From contig NZ_CP037422.1 in assembly GCF_007748175.1 (NCBI RefSeq), positions 6,278,334 through 6,342,333 on the forward strand: DNA of 64,000 nt, read 5' to 3'. The DNA comes from Gimesia aquarii. GTDB taxonomy: Bacteria > Planctomycetota > Planctomycetia > Planctomycetales > Planctomycetaceae. The translations under genes were made by a program, and so were the position numbers. A model generated the notes under the pieces. The model had not been told where the DNA came from and did no database searches. It worked only from the letters and a program-made list of their open reading frames with translations. Numbering within the stretch: the stretch's first letter is position 1; each line of letters opens with the position of its first letter. Below, piece after piece: positions 48,162 to 57,051 of this stretch.

Positions 48162-48593
48162 ATGCTCAAAGGAATCCCTCCCATAATCTCACCTGATCTG
48201 ATGTGTGTACTGATGAAAATGGGGCATGGAGACGAACTTGTTTTAGCAGATGGGAATTTCCCTGCTGAATCACACGCACAACGAATCATCCGTCTGGATG
48301 GCCATGATGTTCCTCAAGTCCTCGACGCAATTCTGCGATTCTTTCCGCTGGACACGTTTGTCGAGCAACCTGCGGGATTGATGAATCCCGTCGATGATCA
48401 AGCCGCTGAACCTCCCATCTGGGAAACCTATCAACGGCTCATTCAAACGCATGATGGACGGAGTTTCGAACTTGAAAAAATCGAACGCTTCGAATTTTAT
48501 GAACGAGCCAAAAATGCCTATGCAATCATCGCGACAAGCGAAACCGCCCTCTATGCCAACCTGATTCTGACCAAAGGCGTGGTTACCGAATGA
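48162..48593 (+). CDS. fucU: L-fucose mutarotase (RbsD/FucU family)
   Basis: A 143-aa protein with AAGGC before the ATG. The whole sequence aligns by eye with FucU: MLKGIPPIISPDLMCVLMKMGHGDELVLADGNFPAES, then IIRLDGHDVPQVLDAILRFFPLD, and the end IERFEFYERAKNAYAIIATSETALYANLILTKGV. The conserved GHGDE carries the catalytic His; the FPAES loop replaces the E. coli FPAHS. It interconverts the alpha and beta anomers of fucose (or ribose-like sugars), helping sugar catabolism. It lies between sucC (divergent) and a long intergenic region, with no fucose kinase or isomerase nearby. Confidence 0.92.
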   Translation: MLKGIPPIISPDLMCVLMKMGHGDELVLADGNFPAESHAQRIIRLDGHDVPQVLDAILRFFPLDTFVEQPAGLMNPVDDQAAEPPIWETYQRLIQTHDGRSFELEKIERFEFYERAKNAYAIIATSETALYANLILTKGVVTE

Positions 48594-49188
48594 TCTTCTT
48601 ACTTTCGTAAGGATTTTCAGGTGTTTTTTCCTCTCTTGACATCATCACGCATCTCTCGAAACTGCGTGATCTGCGTCGCGCGCGTGAGAAAATAATCTAC
48701 TTAGTGAATACATCCACCTTTGATGATTTTATCACTATAAAAGTCGCTTTTTTCAACTACTTGCACTGATGAATCATAGTAATCAATTCGTGATCCTCAC
48801 TCTCTTTTTTCCTGCTATCAAACGTCATCACACGCAAATCAGCTCTCGATGAATGTACTTCAAATCGGCTTCAGAGTCCTTTCACACATGAAACAATGCT
48901 TGACTCATTCACGCCTATCAAGAGAATAAACGAAATCATGAAACGACTGTGAATGACTTTAGAAACATCTCATCTCCATGCACAAAGAACACACAGATAG
49001 AGGAGTTCTCAGCCTTGAAGATAACACACAAAACCTGCGCCAGGATTCTATCTGAAAGTCACTTCCTACCAAGAGATGAAAATCCGTCAGTAAGAAAGAA
49101 ATTTCAGAAGTACCTTTGAAGAAAAGCTGAGATTGCTACGCAGACGCGCTTTATTCACAATTCATCCTCGATTTCGATCAAGAACAGA
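48594..49188. other. 595-bp non-coding region between fucU and purA
   Basis: No plausible coding frame or known RNA was recognised. Contains one clear palindrome, ATCACGCA/TGCGTGAT (48644-48670). Both flanking genes end here (convergent), so a space this long is unusual and might hide a small RNA or decayed gene. Confidence 0.5.
48644..48670. repeat. 8-bp perfect inverted repeat downstream of fucU
   Basis: ATCACGCA (48644-48651) and TGCGTGAT (48663-48670), 11-nt loop, 50 nt after the fucU stop. No T-run follows on either strand. Confidence 0.5.
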
Positions 49189-50475
49189 CTACTTCAACAA
49201 AATGGTCTGCTCACGATCAGGACCAACAGAGACAATCTCAACCGGCTTGCCAATGATTTCTTCAACCGCTTTGATATAAGCAATCGCATTTTCGGGCAAA
49301 TCTTCCATCTTACGAATGCCGGTAATGTCTTCCTGCCACCCGGGAATCGTGCGGTAAATGGGTTTCGCCTGCTCCAGATCGAGAATATGACTGGGAAAAT
49401 CAGTCACCTGTTGACCATTGACTTCGTAGGCTTCACAGACTTTTAACTCTTCCAGCCCACTTAAAACATCGAGCAACATGACGGCGATGCAATCGACACC
49501 ACTGATATTGGCTCCATAACGGGTCGCGACGGCATCAAACCACCCACATCGACGTGGGCGACCGGTAACCGTACCATACTCATTGCCTACATCGCGAATC
49601 CGTTGCCCTACACTGTCATGAAGTTCCGTGACGAAAGGTCCACCACCAACACGTGTAGTATATGCCTTAACAACACCAATCATCTTCTCAATATAGCGTT
49701 CCGAGACACCACTTCCATTATGAATACCACACCCGGAACTATTGGATGACGTGACATATGGAAACGTCCCATGATCGATATCAAGCAAGCTTCCCTGTGC
49801 CCCTTCAAACAAAATTTTCCGCTGTTCTGCGACCGCTTTTAAAAGGTAGGCATTCGTATCCACGACATGAGGTTTCAGGATTTTCGCATATTCTGAATAT
49901 TCCTCGTAGATCGCATCAACACTCACAGGTTCTGCATCAGGATCGAGTGCCTGAAAGATATTATTCTTGTAAGCGACGATCTCTTCCAGTCGACTGCGGA
50001 AAAATTCGGGTCGAATTAAATCTCCCATGCGAATGGCATGTGTGCGACCGGCTTTATCGCGATAGCAGGTACCAATTCCCCGCATCGTAGTCCCGATGGC
50101 CTTCTCTTTGCGACTTTCTTCGAAAACAACCTCTTCCTGCATGTGATAAGGAAAAATCACGTGCGCACGATCGCTGATCAAAAGCCGACTTGGCTCAATC
50201 GGACCATTCTGATCGCAGATTGACTCCATCTCTTTCAGAAATGCTTTCGGATTGATCACGACCCCACCTGTAATCACAGAGGTGACATTGGGGTTGAGAA
50301 CACCTGCTGGCAACAGTGAGAGTTTATATGTTTTTCCGTCAAACTTGACGGTATGACCTGCATTATTGCCTCCCAGATAGCGAACCACGATTTCGTGCTG
50401 CTCTGAAAGTAAATCTACAATTTTGCCCTTGGCCTCATCGCCCCACTGTAATCCAATTACCGACGTCGCTGACAC
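49189..50475 (-). CDS. purA: Adenylosuccinate synthetase
   Basis: The GTG at 50475 is preceded by AGGATAG and gives [21 protein letters not shown], the expected PurA start; the longer in-frame extension to 50574 is rejected. 428 aa, the normal length. Motifs: IMP/GTP-binding [71 protein letters not shown], and the C-terminal [14 protein letters not shown]. It converts IMP and aspartate to adenylosuccinate using GTP in AMP synthesis. Divergent from a response regulator gene. Confidence 0.97.
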   Translation of the reverse strand: MSATSVIGLQWGDEAKGKIVDLLSEQHEIVVRYLGGNNAGHTVKFDGKTYKLSLLPAGVLNPNVTSVITGGVVINPKAFLKEMESICDQNGPIEPSRLLISDRAHVIFPYHMQEEVVFEESRKEKAIGTTMRGIGTCYRDKAGRTHAIRMGDLIRPEFFRSRLEEIVAYKNNIFQALDPDAEPVSVDAIYEEYSEYAKILKPHVVDTNAYLLKAVAEQRKILFEGAQGSLLDIDHGTFPYVTSSNSSGCGIHNGSGVSERYIEKMIGVVKAYTTRVGGGPFVTELHDSVGQRIRDVGNEYGTVTGRPRRCGWFDAVATRYGANISGVDCIAVMLLDVLSGLEELKVCEAYEVNGQQVTDFPSHILDLEQAKPIYRTIPGWQEDITGIRKMEDLPENAIAYIKAVEEIIGKPVEIVSVGPDREQTILLK

Positions 50476-50637
50476 AAAACTATCCTGCTGGTTGAAATGA
50501 AAGGAAAAAATAAGAAAAAACACTCGATATTGATTCAACTGGGAATCAAAAAACAGTACGCACAACGCGCGCACCGGGCCATTTTATCGAACAGATTGCC
50601 GTTTGGGGAGCGTTATGCGCCAGGATGATCTTAATAA

Positions 50638-50667
50638 TTGGATTTTCGATGCCTTAGCTGATATAAT
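50638..50667 (+). promoter_or_regulatory. Promoter candidate for the response regulator
   Basis: TTGGAT (50638-50643, four of six) and a perfect TATAAT (50662-50667) with an 18-bp spacer, 53 nt upstream of the ATG at 50721. Confidence 0.6.
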
Positions 50668-50720
50668 TCCATTTGCACACTTCTCCAGTGCGGGTCATGT
50701 GAAGAATTTATGCCAGGCTA

Positions 50721-51113
50721 ATGAACATATCTCCTCAGAAACGAATTTTAATCATTGACGATGATGAAGGGCTGATTGAACCGCTCCAATTTGCAATGGA
50801 AGCTGCTGGATATGAAGTTTTGACGGCCCATGATGGTAATGAAGGAGTCATGAAAATTGAGCGAGACGCCCCGGATCTGGTGCTGCTAGACCTTGTAATG
50901 CCCCGTCGTAGCGGTTTCGCAGTCCTTGAAAGCATGACAGACAAGAAGCCCCGCGCCCCCCGAATTGTGATGGTCACGGGAAATACGGAACCGAAATATA
51001 GAGAACTCGCCATGGAACGAGGCGTTGATCGCTTTATCGCCAAGCCCTATCAGATCGAAGAACTGGTCGAGGTTGTCCACGAGCTATTGGCATCAGAGCA
51101 AACATCCGGATGA
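50721..51113 (+). CDS. Single-domain CheY-like response regulator
   Basis: A 130-aa receiver domain without an output domain. All key residues are visible: acidic pair in LIIDDDEGL, phospho-acceptor Asp in DLVLLDLVMPRRSG (near residue 57), the Thr in MVTGNTEP and the Lys in RFIAKPYQIEELVEVV. It probably works by protein-protein contact as part of a phosphorelay. No histidine kinase is in the window, so the partner is unknown. Neighbours (purA, a HEAT protein) do not reveal the pathway. Confidence 0.93.
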   Translation: MNISPQKRILIIDDDEGLIEPLQFAMEAAGYEVLTAHDGNEGVMKIERDAPDLVLLDLVMPRRSGFAVLESMTDKKPRAPRIVMVTGNTEPKYRELAMERGVDRFIAKPYQIEELVEVVHELLASEQTSG

Positions 51114-51168
51114 TGAACTAATATGGCTACCAAGTTCACTCCTTATTGAGTTTACTATCTATCTTAAA

Positions 51169-52416
51169 TCATTGTGCTTCAGAAGATGATTCGTCGCAGA
51201 CTCGTTCAAACGTTTCCAGATCAATTTCCCTGAGAGCAATTGCTGCTTCTGAGCTTAATCTGTGATCGAGTTGTAATTCCATTTGTAATTTTGCTGCCGG
51301 GCTTATTTCAGAATGGCCTTTTAACTCCTCTTTTGATTCATCTATGATCTTCACCAGAACGGGTACCGCTTTAATCGCCTTCGGTCCCAAATTTTTCAAT
51401 GATGTTGCTGCAGCAACACGAGAAATTCCATATTTTTTTTCATTCAGCGTATCAATCAGCGTCTGAATGACTTCCGGTTTCGCAGAACCGATCGCTCCCA
51501 GCGCATTCACCATCGAACTACGAGTTAATTCCTGCTGGCGCTTACTATGTCTGTCTGGATTATTAAGCAATTTTAAAGCATCGAGTATTGCGGGAACCGC
51601 TGGTTCTGATTGAGATCCCAATTGTCCCAGCGCCAATGCTGCCTCACTTTGACAGCTAAGACTCTCATCAAATAACATTTCTGAGAGAGCGTCAATGACT
51701 CTTTTGTCGGGCGTTCCTACCTTACATATCGATTTGGCAGCAATCACTCGAACGGTAGCGACCGGGTCTTTCAATGCCAGTAGCACTTTCGGAAGCACTG
51801 CTTCCGCGCGCTTACCAAATAGCCCAATATGATAGATTGATTCTGCGCGTATACTTCCACTAGGATCTTTCAATAATTCGACTAAGATCGGAAGTGTTTC
51901 CGCTGCTTTTGTAGTATCTATGTGGGCAATTGCCTGTGCCGCAGAAAATCTGACGTTCTTATCCTCGTCATTCAAGGCTTGAATTAAAGCCTGTGCCACC
52001 TGTTGATTTTCATGACCAGGTGCGATTTTACTCAACATATACATAGCTTGAGTTCTTGTCTTGGTCTCTTCCGCAGGCTGTACTTTTTCAACCAAGCCTG
52101 AAATGGAATCAGATCCAAGCTCAGTAAAAGCCAGACTGAGAGTCGGCGCATAAACGGTTTTGGGATTCGAATCAAGTAATTCGATGAGCCGTGGGACTGC
52201 CAGTTCCGTTACCTCATTTAATTTTACTTTTTTGAGAGCTTTTTCCGTTTCAGGTACGTTGAAGGATTCCACTGCTTGGACCAGTTCTTCGACTGCCTGA
52301 CTTTGGGTATTATGCCCCGTAAGATAAATCAGCAAGCCAATGGCTACGAACACCAAACAGGCTACTAAGAAGATCTCTCTAGTATTTATCCACGAAGTTG
52401 GTTTGGATTGAGACAT
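51169..52416 (-). CDS. Membrane-anchored HEAT-repeat protein
   Basis: A 415-aa protein. One transmembrane helix at about residues 14-31 (FLVACLVFVAIGLLIYL) anchors it with the rest outside the cytoplasm or in the periplasm. Residues about 60-400 are HEAT/PBS-lyase-like repeats: LIQALNDEDKNVRFSAAQAIAHI, LLKDPSGSIRAESIYHIGLFGKRAEAV, LLALKDPVATVRVIAAKSICKV. HEAT repeats mediate protein binding; no enzyme motif is seen. It lies 94 nt downstream of the MoaD-like gene in the same direction, so transcription could read through from the molybdenum hydroxylase operon, but any link is speculative. Confidence 0.85.
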   Translation of the reverse strand: MSQSKPTSWINTREIFLVACLVFVAIGLLIYLTGHNTQSQAVEELVQAVESFNVPETEKALKKVKLNEVTELAVPRLIELLDSNPKTVYAPTLSLAFTELGSDSISGLVEKVQPAEETKTRTQAMYMLSKIAPGHENQQVAQALIQALNDEDKNVRFSAAQAIAHIDTTKAAETLPILVELLKDPSGSIRAESIYHIGLFGKRAEAVLPKVLLALKDPVATVRVIAAKSICKVGTPDKRVIDALSEMLFDESLSCQSEAALALGQLGSQSEPAVPAILDALKLLNNPDRHSKRQQELTRSSMVNALGAIGSAKPEVIQTLIDTLNEKKYGISRVAAATSLKNLGPKAIKAVPVLVKIIDESKEELKGHSEISPAAKLQMELQLDHRLSSEAAIALREIDLETFERVCDESSSEAQ

Positions 52417-52510
52417 AATTATTTTCGTTAGATACCAGCGATGAGATTGATGAATAGAACTGAAAGCTAAAAAGCAAACGATTGATAATCATAGAAAAAA
52501 CAAAATAATT

Positions 52511-52774
52511 TCAACCACCACCAATGGCGGGCAGGAAGTGTATTTCACTTTCGGAAGAAACTTTCTGCGACAAACCGCGGGGCGTCACATTTTGGTCGAC
52601 GGTCACCGAAGTCCCCGCCCTGAGTTTCCCCTCAGGGCAAAGTCGCTCCATTACCCCTGGGTACTCGTTGTCCAGAGACTGTACCGCTTCCAGAACCGTG
52701 GTTCCCTCCACAATCATTTCTTCCTTTCCTCCACAGTAAGATCTCAGCAACGGTGGAATGAATAAACGCGGCAT
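52511..52774 (-). CDS. MoaD/ThiS-family ubiquitin-like protein
   Basis: An 87-aa protein, MPRLFIPPLLRSYCGGKEEM..., with a predicted beta-grasp fold: VEGTTVLEAVQSLDNEYPGVMERLC and VTVDQNVTPRGLSQKVSSESEIHFLPAIGGG. The C-terminal Gly-Gly tail is that of a sulfur carrier (MoaD, ThiS), which accepts sulfur as a thiocarboxylate. It starts 18 nt after the molybdenum hydroxylase large-subunit stop, so it is very probably in that operon; molybdopterin synthesis uses MoaD. No MoaE or MoeB gene is present here. Could also be a specialised ubiquitin-like carrier for sulfuration of the cofactor. Confidence 0.85.
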   Translation of the reverse strand: MPRLFIPPLLRSYCGGKEEMIVEGTTVLEAVQSLDNEYPGVMERLCPEGKLRAGTSVTVDQNVTPRGLSQKVSSESEIHFLPAIGGG

Positions 52775-52792
52775 TCTCGATGCTACTCCTGA

Positions 52793-55093
52793 TCAAGATT
52801 CCTTTTGCTTCTTCAAGAGTTCATGCAGTACACGCGGAGGCGACATCGGTAGCTCATCCATGCGTACTCCGACAGCATCATAAATGGCAGCCGCAAGTGC
52901 AGCCGGTGGTGGCACAATGGGAACTTCTCCGACTCCGCGTACTCCAAACGGATGGCCGGGATTAGGAACTTCCACAATAATCGTGTCAATCATCGGTAAA
53001 TCGTAACAAGTGGGGATACGGTAATCGAGGAAGTTCGCGTTCCGCATACTGCCATCCTCGTCATACCAGTATTCTTCATTGAGCCCCCAACCAATTCCCT
53101 GAACCGCCCCGCCCTGAATCTGCCCTTCGACGTATGCAGGATGAATCGCGGTCCCACAGTCCTGTGCTGCAGTGTACCGCAAAATATCTACTTTTCCGGT
53201 ATCGGGGTCCACTTCGACATCAACAACATGGGTACCAAAAGCACCACCGGGCTCGTTATGATTGGAAACACCACGTCCTACCAATGGCTCTCCTACTGCA
53301 CTGAGTTCGACGGCGATCTCTTTAAAGGAAACTTTCTTGTCCGGCCCCAGGACATAACCATCCTCATAGGAAACCTGGTCAGGATCAACTTCCCACAGAT
53401 CTGCTGCACGAGCGACAATCTGACGTTGTAAATCTTTGCCGGCTTCGTAAGCAGCCCAGCCTGTTGCATACGTCACGCGACTTCCACCTGTGACATCGGT
53501 GTAACCCACACTGTCGGTATCAACCACAGCTGGTTTGATGTCCTCAGCAGCAATTCCCAATGTTTCTGCAAACTGCATGGCAATCGCAGTCCGTGAGCCT
53601 CCGATGTCCGTTGAACCCTCCAGAAGTGAAACGGAACCGTCAGAGTTCACCGTTGCAGTCACTGCTGATTTCAGGCCTGCGTTAAACCAGAAACCGGAAG
53701 CGATTCCTCGTCCCCGATGTTGGCCTTCCAACGGGCTTTTGAAGTGATCACTTTCTTTAATCGCTTCTAACGTTTCAACTAGTCCAATACGGGGATAGGT
53801 GACTCCGTCAACACGACGCGTGCCTTCTTTGGAAGCATTCAGCAGGCGGAAATCGACGGGGGCCATTCCAAGTTTTTCACAAAGCTCCTCCACCACTGTT
53901 TCGGTGGCAAACGCAGCATTGGTGGCACCTGGTGCGCGGTATGCATTCGTACGCGGCTTGTTGACACAAACATCGAAACCTTCCACTCTCCCGTTTGGTA
54001 CATCATAGCAGGAGAAAACACACATCGCCCCTGCTCCAATTGGAGAACCTGGATAAGCCCCCGCTTCATACGCCAGCCAGGCATCAGCGGCGGTAATATG
54101 ACCATCGGCATCCACGCCCATCTTAATTTTGATGTGGGAACCGGGAGTCGGTCCGGTTGCCTGTAGTACGTCAGTTCGGTCCATCACAACTTGAACGGGT
54201 GCCCCCGCAATGCGAGACAACGTAGCGGCAACTGGCGCCAAATAAACGGAGATCTTGCCACCAAAGCCGCCCCCAATTTCGGCAGGAACAACTTTGACGC
54301 GTGCCAGTGGAACGTCTAATAATTCTGCCACCTGTTGACGAACTGAAAACGTGCCCTGGGTCGAAGTCCAGACAGTGATCTGGCCATCATTGTTCCACAG
54401 TGCCGTCGCCACGTGCGGTTCGATATACCCCTGATGCACGGTTGACGTGTTGAATTCTCTCTCAACAACGTACTTCGCATCAGCAAATCCTTTTTCAATA
54501 TCACCTTTCTCAAACAGAAAATGTTTAGCGATATTAGTGTGTTTATCCCCTTTTTCACCAGTAGCGGCTTCTTCCGTTCGTACATCCGGATTCAATACCG
54601 GTGCTTCATCGGACATTGCTTTCAGCACATCCAGGACGGGAGGCAAGATTTCATATTCCACTTCGATCAGATTGGCTGCTTCCTGCGCGATATGAATGTT
54701 ATCCGCGGCGACCGCGGCGATAGAATGCCCCTTGTAAAGTACTTTGGTGCGTGCCAGGTTGTTACTGCTGAGATGATTTAGAACAACAGATCCTTCTCCC
54801 AGTTCCGCAATTTTATCGCCAGGCTCTGGCAAGTCCGCACTGGTAATCACAGCACGCACTCCAGGTAGCGCTTTAGCTTTCGAAGTATCAATCGACTTAA
54901 TATTGGCATGCGCATGAGGACTACGGAGAATCGCCCCGTAAATCATACCTTTGACTTTAATATCCGCCCCATACAAGGCACGCCCTGTCACTTTGTCGGC
55001 TCCATCATGACGAATGGGGCGTGTTCCGATTACTTTATATTTAGGAGTTTCGTCACTTCCCTCTGCTGCTTTGGTTTCATCAATGGTCGCCAT
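52793..55093 (-). CDS. Molybdenum hydroxylase large subunit (xanthine dehydrogenase family)
   Basis: A 766-aa protein. The N-terminal domain is GTRPIRHDGADKVTGRALYGADIKV... . Molybdopterin-binding motifs: GGGFGGKISVYLAPVAATL, NAYRAPGATNAAFATE (the loop that in CO dehydrogenase form I reads AYxCSFR), and the catalytic Glu in RGVGEVPIVPPPAALAAAI (Glu723). The AYRAPG loop argues against form I CO dehydrogenase and fits xanthine/aldehyde/aromatic hydroxylases. It overlaps the 2Fe-2S subunit by one base (TAATG). The substrate is unknown: it could be a purine, aldehyde or heterocycle. Requires an intracellular molybdenum cofactor; no signal peptide was seen. Confidence 0.93.
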   Translation of the reverse strand: MATIDETKAAEGSDETPKYKVIGTRPIRHDGADKVTGRALYGADIKVKGMIYGAILRSPHAHANIKSIDTSKAKALPGVRAVITSADLPEPGDKIAELGEGSVVLNHLSSNNLARTKVLYKGHSIAAVAADNIHIAQEAANLIEVEYEILPPVLDVLKAMSDEAPVLNPDVRTEEAATGEKGDKHTNIAKHFLFEKGDIEKGFADAKYVVEREFNTSTVHQGYIEPHVATALWNNDGQITVWTSTQGTFSVRQQVAELLDVPLARVKVVPAEIGGGFGGKISVYLAPVAATLSRIAGAPVQVVMDRTDVLQATGPTPGSHIKIKMGVDADGHITAADAWLAYEAGAYPGSPIGAGAMCVFSCYDVPNGRVEGFDVCVNKPRTNAYRAPGATNAAFATETVVEELCEKLGMAPVDFRLLNASKEGTRRVDGVTYPRIGLVETLEAIKESDHFKSPLEGQHRGRGIASGFWFNAGLKSAVTATVNSDGSVSLLEGSTDIGGSRTAIAMQFAETLGIAAEDIKPAVVDTDSVGYTDVTGGSRVTYATGWAAYEAGKDLQRQIVARAADLWEVDPDQVSYEDGYVLGPDKKVSFKEIAVELSAVGEPLVGRGVSNHNEPGGAFGTHVVDVEVDPDTGKVDILRYTAAQDCGTAIHPAYVEGQIQGGAVQGIGWGLNEEYWYDEDGSMRNANFLDYRIPTCYDLPMIDTIIVEVPNPGHPFGVRGVGEVPIVPPPAALAAAIYDAVGVRMDELPMSPPRVLHELLKKQKES

Positions 55094-55599
55094 TAGACAG
55101 TCTCCTTCTCACATGAGGCAGATTGTTCCGCCCTTGTTTCCGCAGCTTGTTGAATTGCACGCACAATTTTGTCATATCCGGTGCAACGACACAAATTCCC
55201 TGCCATCGCAAAACGAATCTCTTCTTCGGTCGGACTAGGATTCTCATCCAGAAATGCTTTGGCTGCCATAATATACCCAGGAGTACAGATGCCACACTGT
55301 AACGCGGCATTTTCCAGAAAGGCTTCCTGCAAAGGATCCAGACCATCGCCAGGAGCCAAGCCTTCGATCGTCTCAATCTCGGCTCCTTCGGCTTCCATTG
55401 CCAGGATCATACAGCTATTGACTGCGCGGCCGTCAATGACGACAGAACAGGCACCACAGTTCCCATTCGAACAACCTTCTTTGGCACCGGTCAGATTTAA
55501 TGTGTCGCGCAATACTTCGAGTAAAGTCTGCCTGGGCTGGCAGAGGAACTCCTCTTCGCGGCCATTAATAGTCGCGGTTACGATCCGTTTCTTCGCCAT
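55093..55599 (-). CDS. 2Fe-2S subunit of the molybdenum hydroxylase
   Basis: The ATG at 55599 with AAGGAC upstream gives 168 aa; the in-frame start at 55632 is rejected. A plant-type ferredoxin domain carries CSNGNCGACSVVIDGRAVNSC (first cluster) and a helical domain carries CGICTPGYIMAAKAFL and CRCTGYDKIVRAIQ (second cluster), eight conserved cysteines in total. It relays electrons from the Mo site to FAD. It overlaps the large subunit by one base and starts 81 nt after the FAD subunit stop. Confidence 0.95.
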   Translation of the reverse strand: MAKKRIVTATINGREEEFLCQPRQTLLEVLRDTLNLTGAKEGCSNGNCGACSVVIDGRAVNSCMILAMEAEGAEIETIEGLAPGDGLDPLQEAFLENAALQCGICTPGYIMAAKAFLDENPSPTEEEIRFAMAGNLCRCTGYDKIVRAIQQAAETRAEQSASCEKETV

Positions 55600-55680
55600 C
55601 GAAAAGTCCTTATTTAAAATTCTGATTATCATTTATTTGTTTGAGATTTTAGATGCTTCGATAAAAAATAACATCGGGCA

Positions 55681-56550
55681 TCAACCGCGAGCACGCTCTA
55701 CCGCCTTTTTGATTACACGTTCGGTTAGCACTCCCGTTACATGATTCCGAAACTCTTCTGTTCCTCGCATATCAGTTATGGGATGAATCACAGCTCGTGC
55801 GGCCGCGGCTGCTTTTTGAATTGATTCATCATTCACAGGCTGACCAGCTAAAATCTCGCTGGCTTCCTGAGCATAAAATGGTTTTGCAGCGACAGCGCCC
55901 AGTCCAATGCGAACTGAAACAAAATTCTCGCCGCTCTCATCCAAAACAACTGAAGCGGCGACACCCACAACCGCAATATCCATCTCATTTCGAGGGATGA
56001 ACCGACGGTAATGCGACCCGCTATGTGATGGGCGAGGTGGAAAACGCAATTCCACAATAATCTCACCTTGCTCTAACACGTTTTGGCCAGGCCCCGTACA
56101 AAACTCATCGACGGGGATTTCGCGCGTCCCGTCAGGACCTGCAATCACAACTATTGCTTCCAAGGCAATCAAAGCGGGTGTTGAATCGGCGGCCGCGCCT
56201 GCATTCGCCAGATTACCACCCACACTGGCCCGGTTTTGAATCTGCATGCCACCAATAATGTTGCTACTATCGGTAATAGCTGAATATTTTTCTACAATCC
56301 CCGGATGTCCGTAAATCTGATAACAGGGAACCGCGGCTCCCAATCGCAGACCTTGCTCATTGAGTTCGAGTGCCATCAATTCCGGGATTTTTTTCAAATC
56401 GACAATCAGATCGGCAGACAGCCTGCCCGTTCGCACATGATCGATCAGGTCGGTCCCTCCCGCCAATGGACGGGCATTCCCATTATTTTTGGCTAATAAG
56501 CCGACAGCATCAGCCAATGAAGTGGGGGCTTCATAGTCAAAATCACGCAT
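55681..56550 (-). CDS. FAD-binding subunit of the molybdenum hydroxylase
   Basis: The ATG at 56550 (MRDFDYEAPTSLADAVGLL) is the natural start; an in-frame TTG at 56571 is possible. 289 aa. The FAD fold shows NARPLAGGTDLIDHVRTGRL and the ISAAVFREYPDC-unrelated VGGNLANAGAAADSTPALIALEA loop that holds the flavin pyrophosphate; the CoxM-like C-terminal half follows (PRNEMDIAVVGVAASV). It is the first gene of a four-gene operon, in order FAD, 2Fe-2S, Mo, MoaD-like. Confidence 0.93.
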   Translation of the reverse strand: MRDFDYEAPTSLADAVGLLAKNNGNARPLAGGTDLIDHVRTGRLSADLIVDLKKIPELMALELNEQGLRLGAAVPCYQIYGHPGIVEKYSAITDSSNIIGGMQIQNRASVGGNLANAGAAADSTPALIALEAIVVIAGPDGTREIPVDEFCTGPGQNVLEQGEIIVELRFPPRPSHSGSHYRRFIPRNEMDIAVVGVAASVVLDESGENFVSVRIGLGAVAAKPFYAQEASEILAGQPVNDESIQKAAAAARAVIHPITDMRGTEEFRNHVTGVLTERVIKKAVERARG

Positions 56551-56820
56551 AGCAGGTTCGTCCCTCTCCAAATTGTCTTAGTCGTCTTCCCTATTACATG
56601 TGAATCTCAGATCATTGATCGCGATTCACAGAAGCTCTATTATCAACCACGAGTGATATAACATCAATGCAACCAAAGACGAACAACCACCGGATTTCCT
56701 AATTTTATAATTTCCTTAAGAATAAAGCCTCTTCACGTACTGACAAGTCTTGTCACCCCCGCTGATGAGACGAGAAAAGTTCTGATTGCATTCCCCGCAG
56801 CACTTACCTCACCTATTGGG

Positions 56821-56850
56821 ATTTGTTAACCTGCTTCCCAACTAACAAAT
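56821..56850. repeat. 8-bp palindrome in the putA upstream region
   Basis: ATTTGTTA (56821-56828) and TAACAAAT (56843-56850), perfect arms with a 14-nt spacer. Possibly an operator or the first hairpin of a leader. Confidence 0.55.
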
Positions 56851-56925
56851 TTTAGGGAAGAATAGGCTTCCACCGGACCCTATTCAAGAGGCCAAATCCA
56901 ACACTCTCAGGAGTGCCAGCGTAAA

Positions 56926-56948
56926 ATTACTGACAGGACGTCAGTAAT
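56926..56948. repeat. 9-bp palindrome in the putA upstream region
   Basis: ATTACTGAC (56926-56934) and GTCAGTAAT (56940-56948), perfect arms with a 5-nt spacer, 103 nt before the GTG at 57052. A tight palindrome suited to a dimeric regulator; there is no T-run. Confidence 0.65.
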
Positions 56949-57051
56949 CAAAGTCCTCCGATGTATTATTATCCCTTGTCCAGTGGTCTCAAATAAAATC
57001 GAAACCGCACAAGAACAAAGTGCAGACTGCACTCTGAGGCAGGTTATATAA

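Larger units (their letters stand above)
56551..57051. other. 501-bp palindrome-rich region upstream of putA
   Basis: No gene was recognised. It holds several inverted repeats: GTGAATC/GATTCAC (56600-56629), ATTTGTTA/TAACAAAT (56821-56850), CACTC/GAGTG near 56902-56915 and ATTACTGAC/GTCAGTAAT (56926-56948). It must contain the promoters of putA and, divergently, of the molybdenum hydroxylase operon. Confidence 0.6.

Noticed and set aside
48594..49188. tRNA or small RNA gene
   Set aside because: No cloverleaf or known RNA motif was recognised by eye, and no search tool was available; only a palindrome could be supported.
52793..55093. Form I carbon monoxide dehydrogenase large subunit
   Set aside because: The active-site loop reads AYRAPG and not AYxCSFR, so the CO-oxidising signature is missing.
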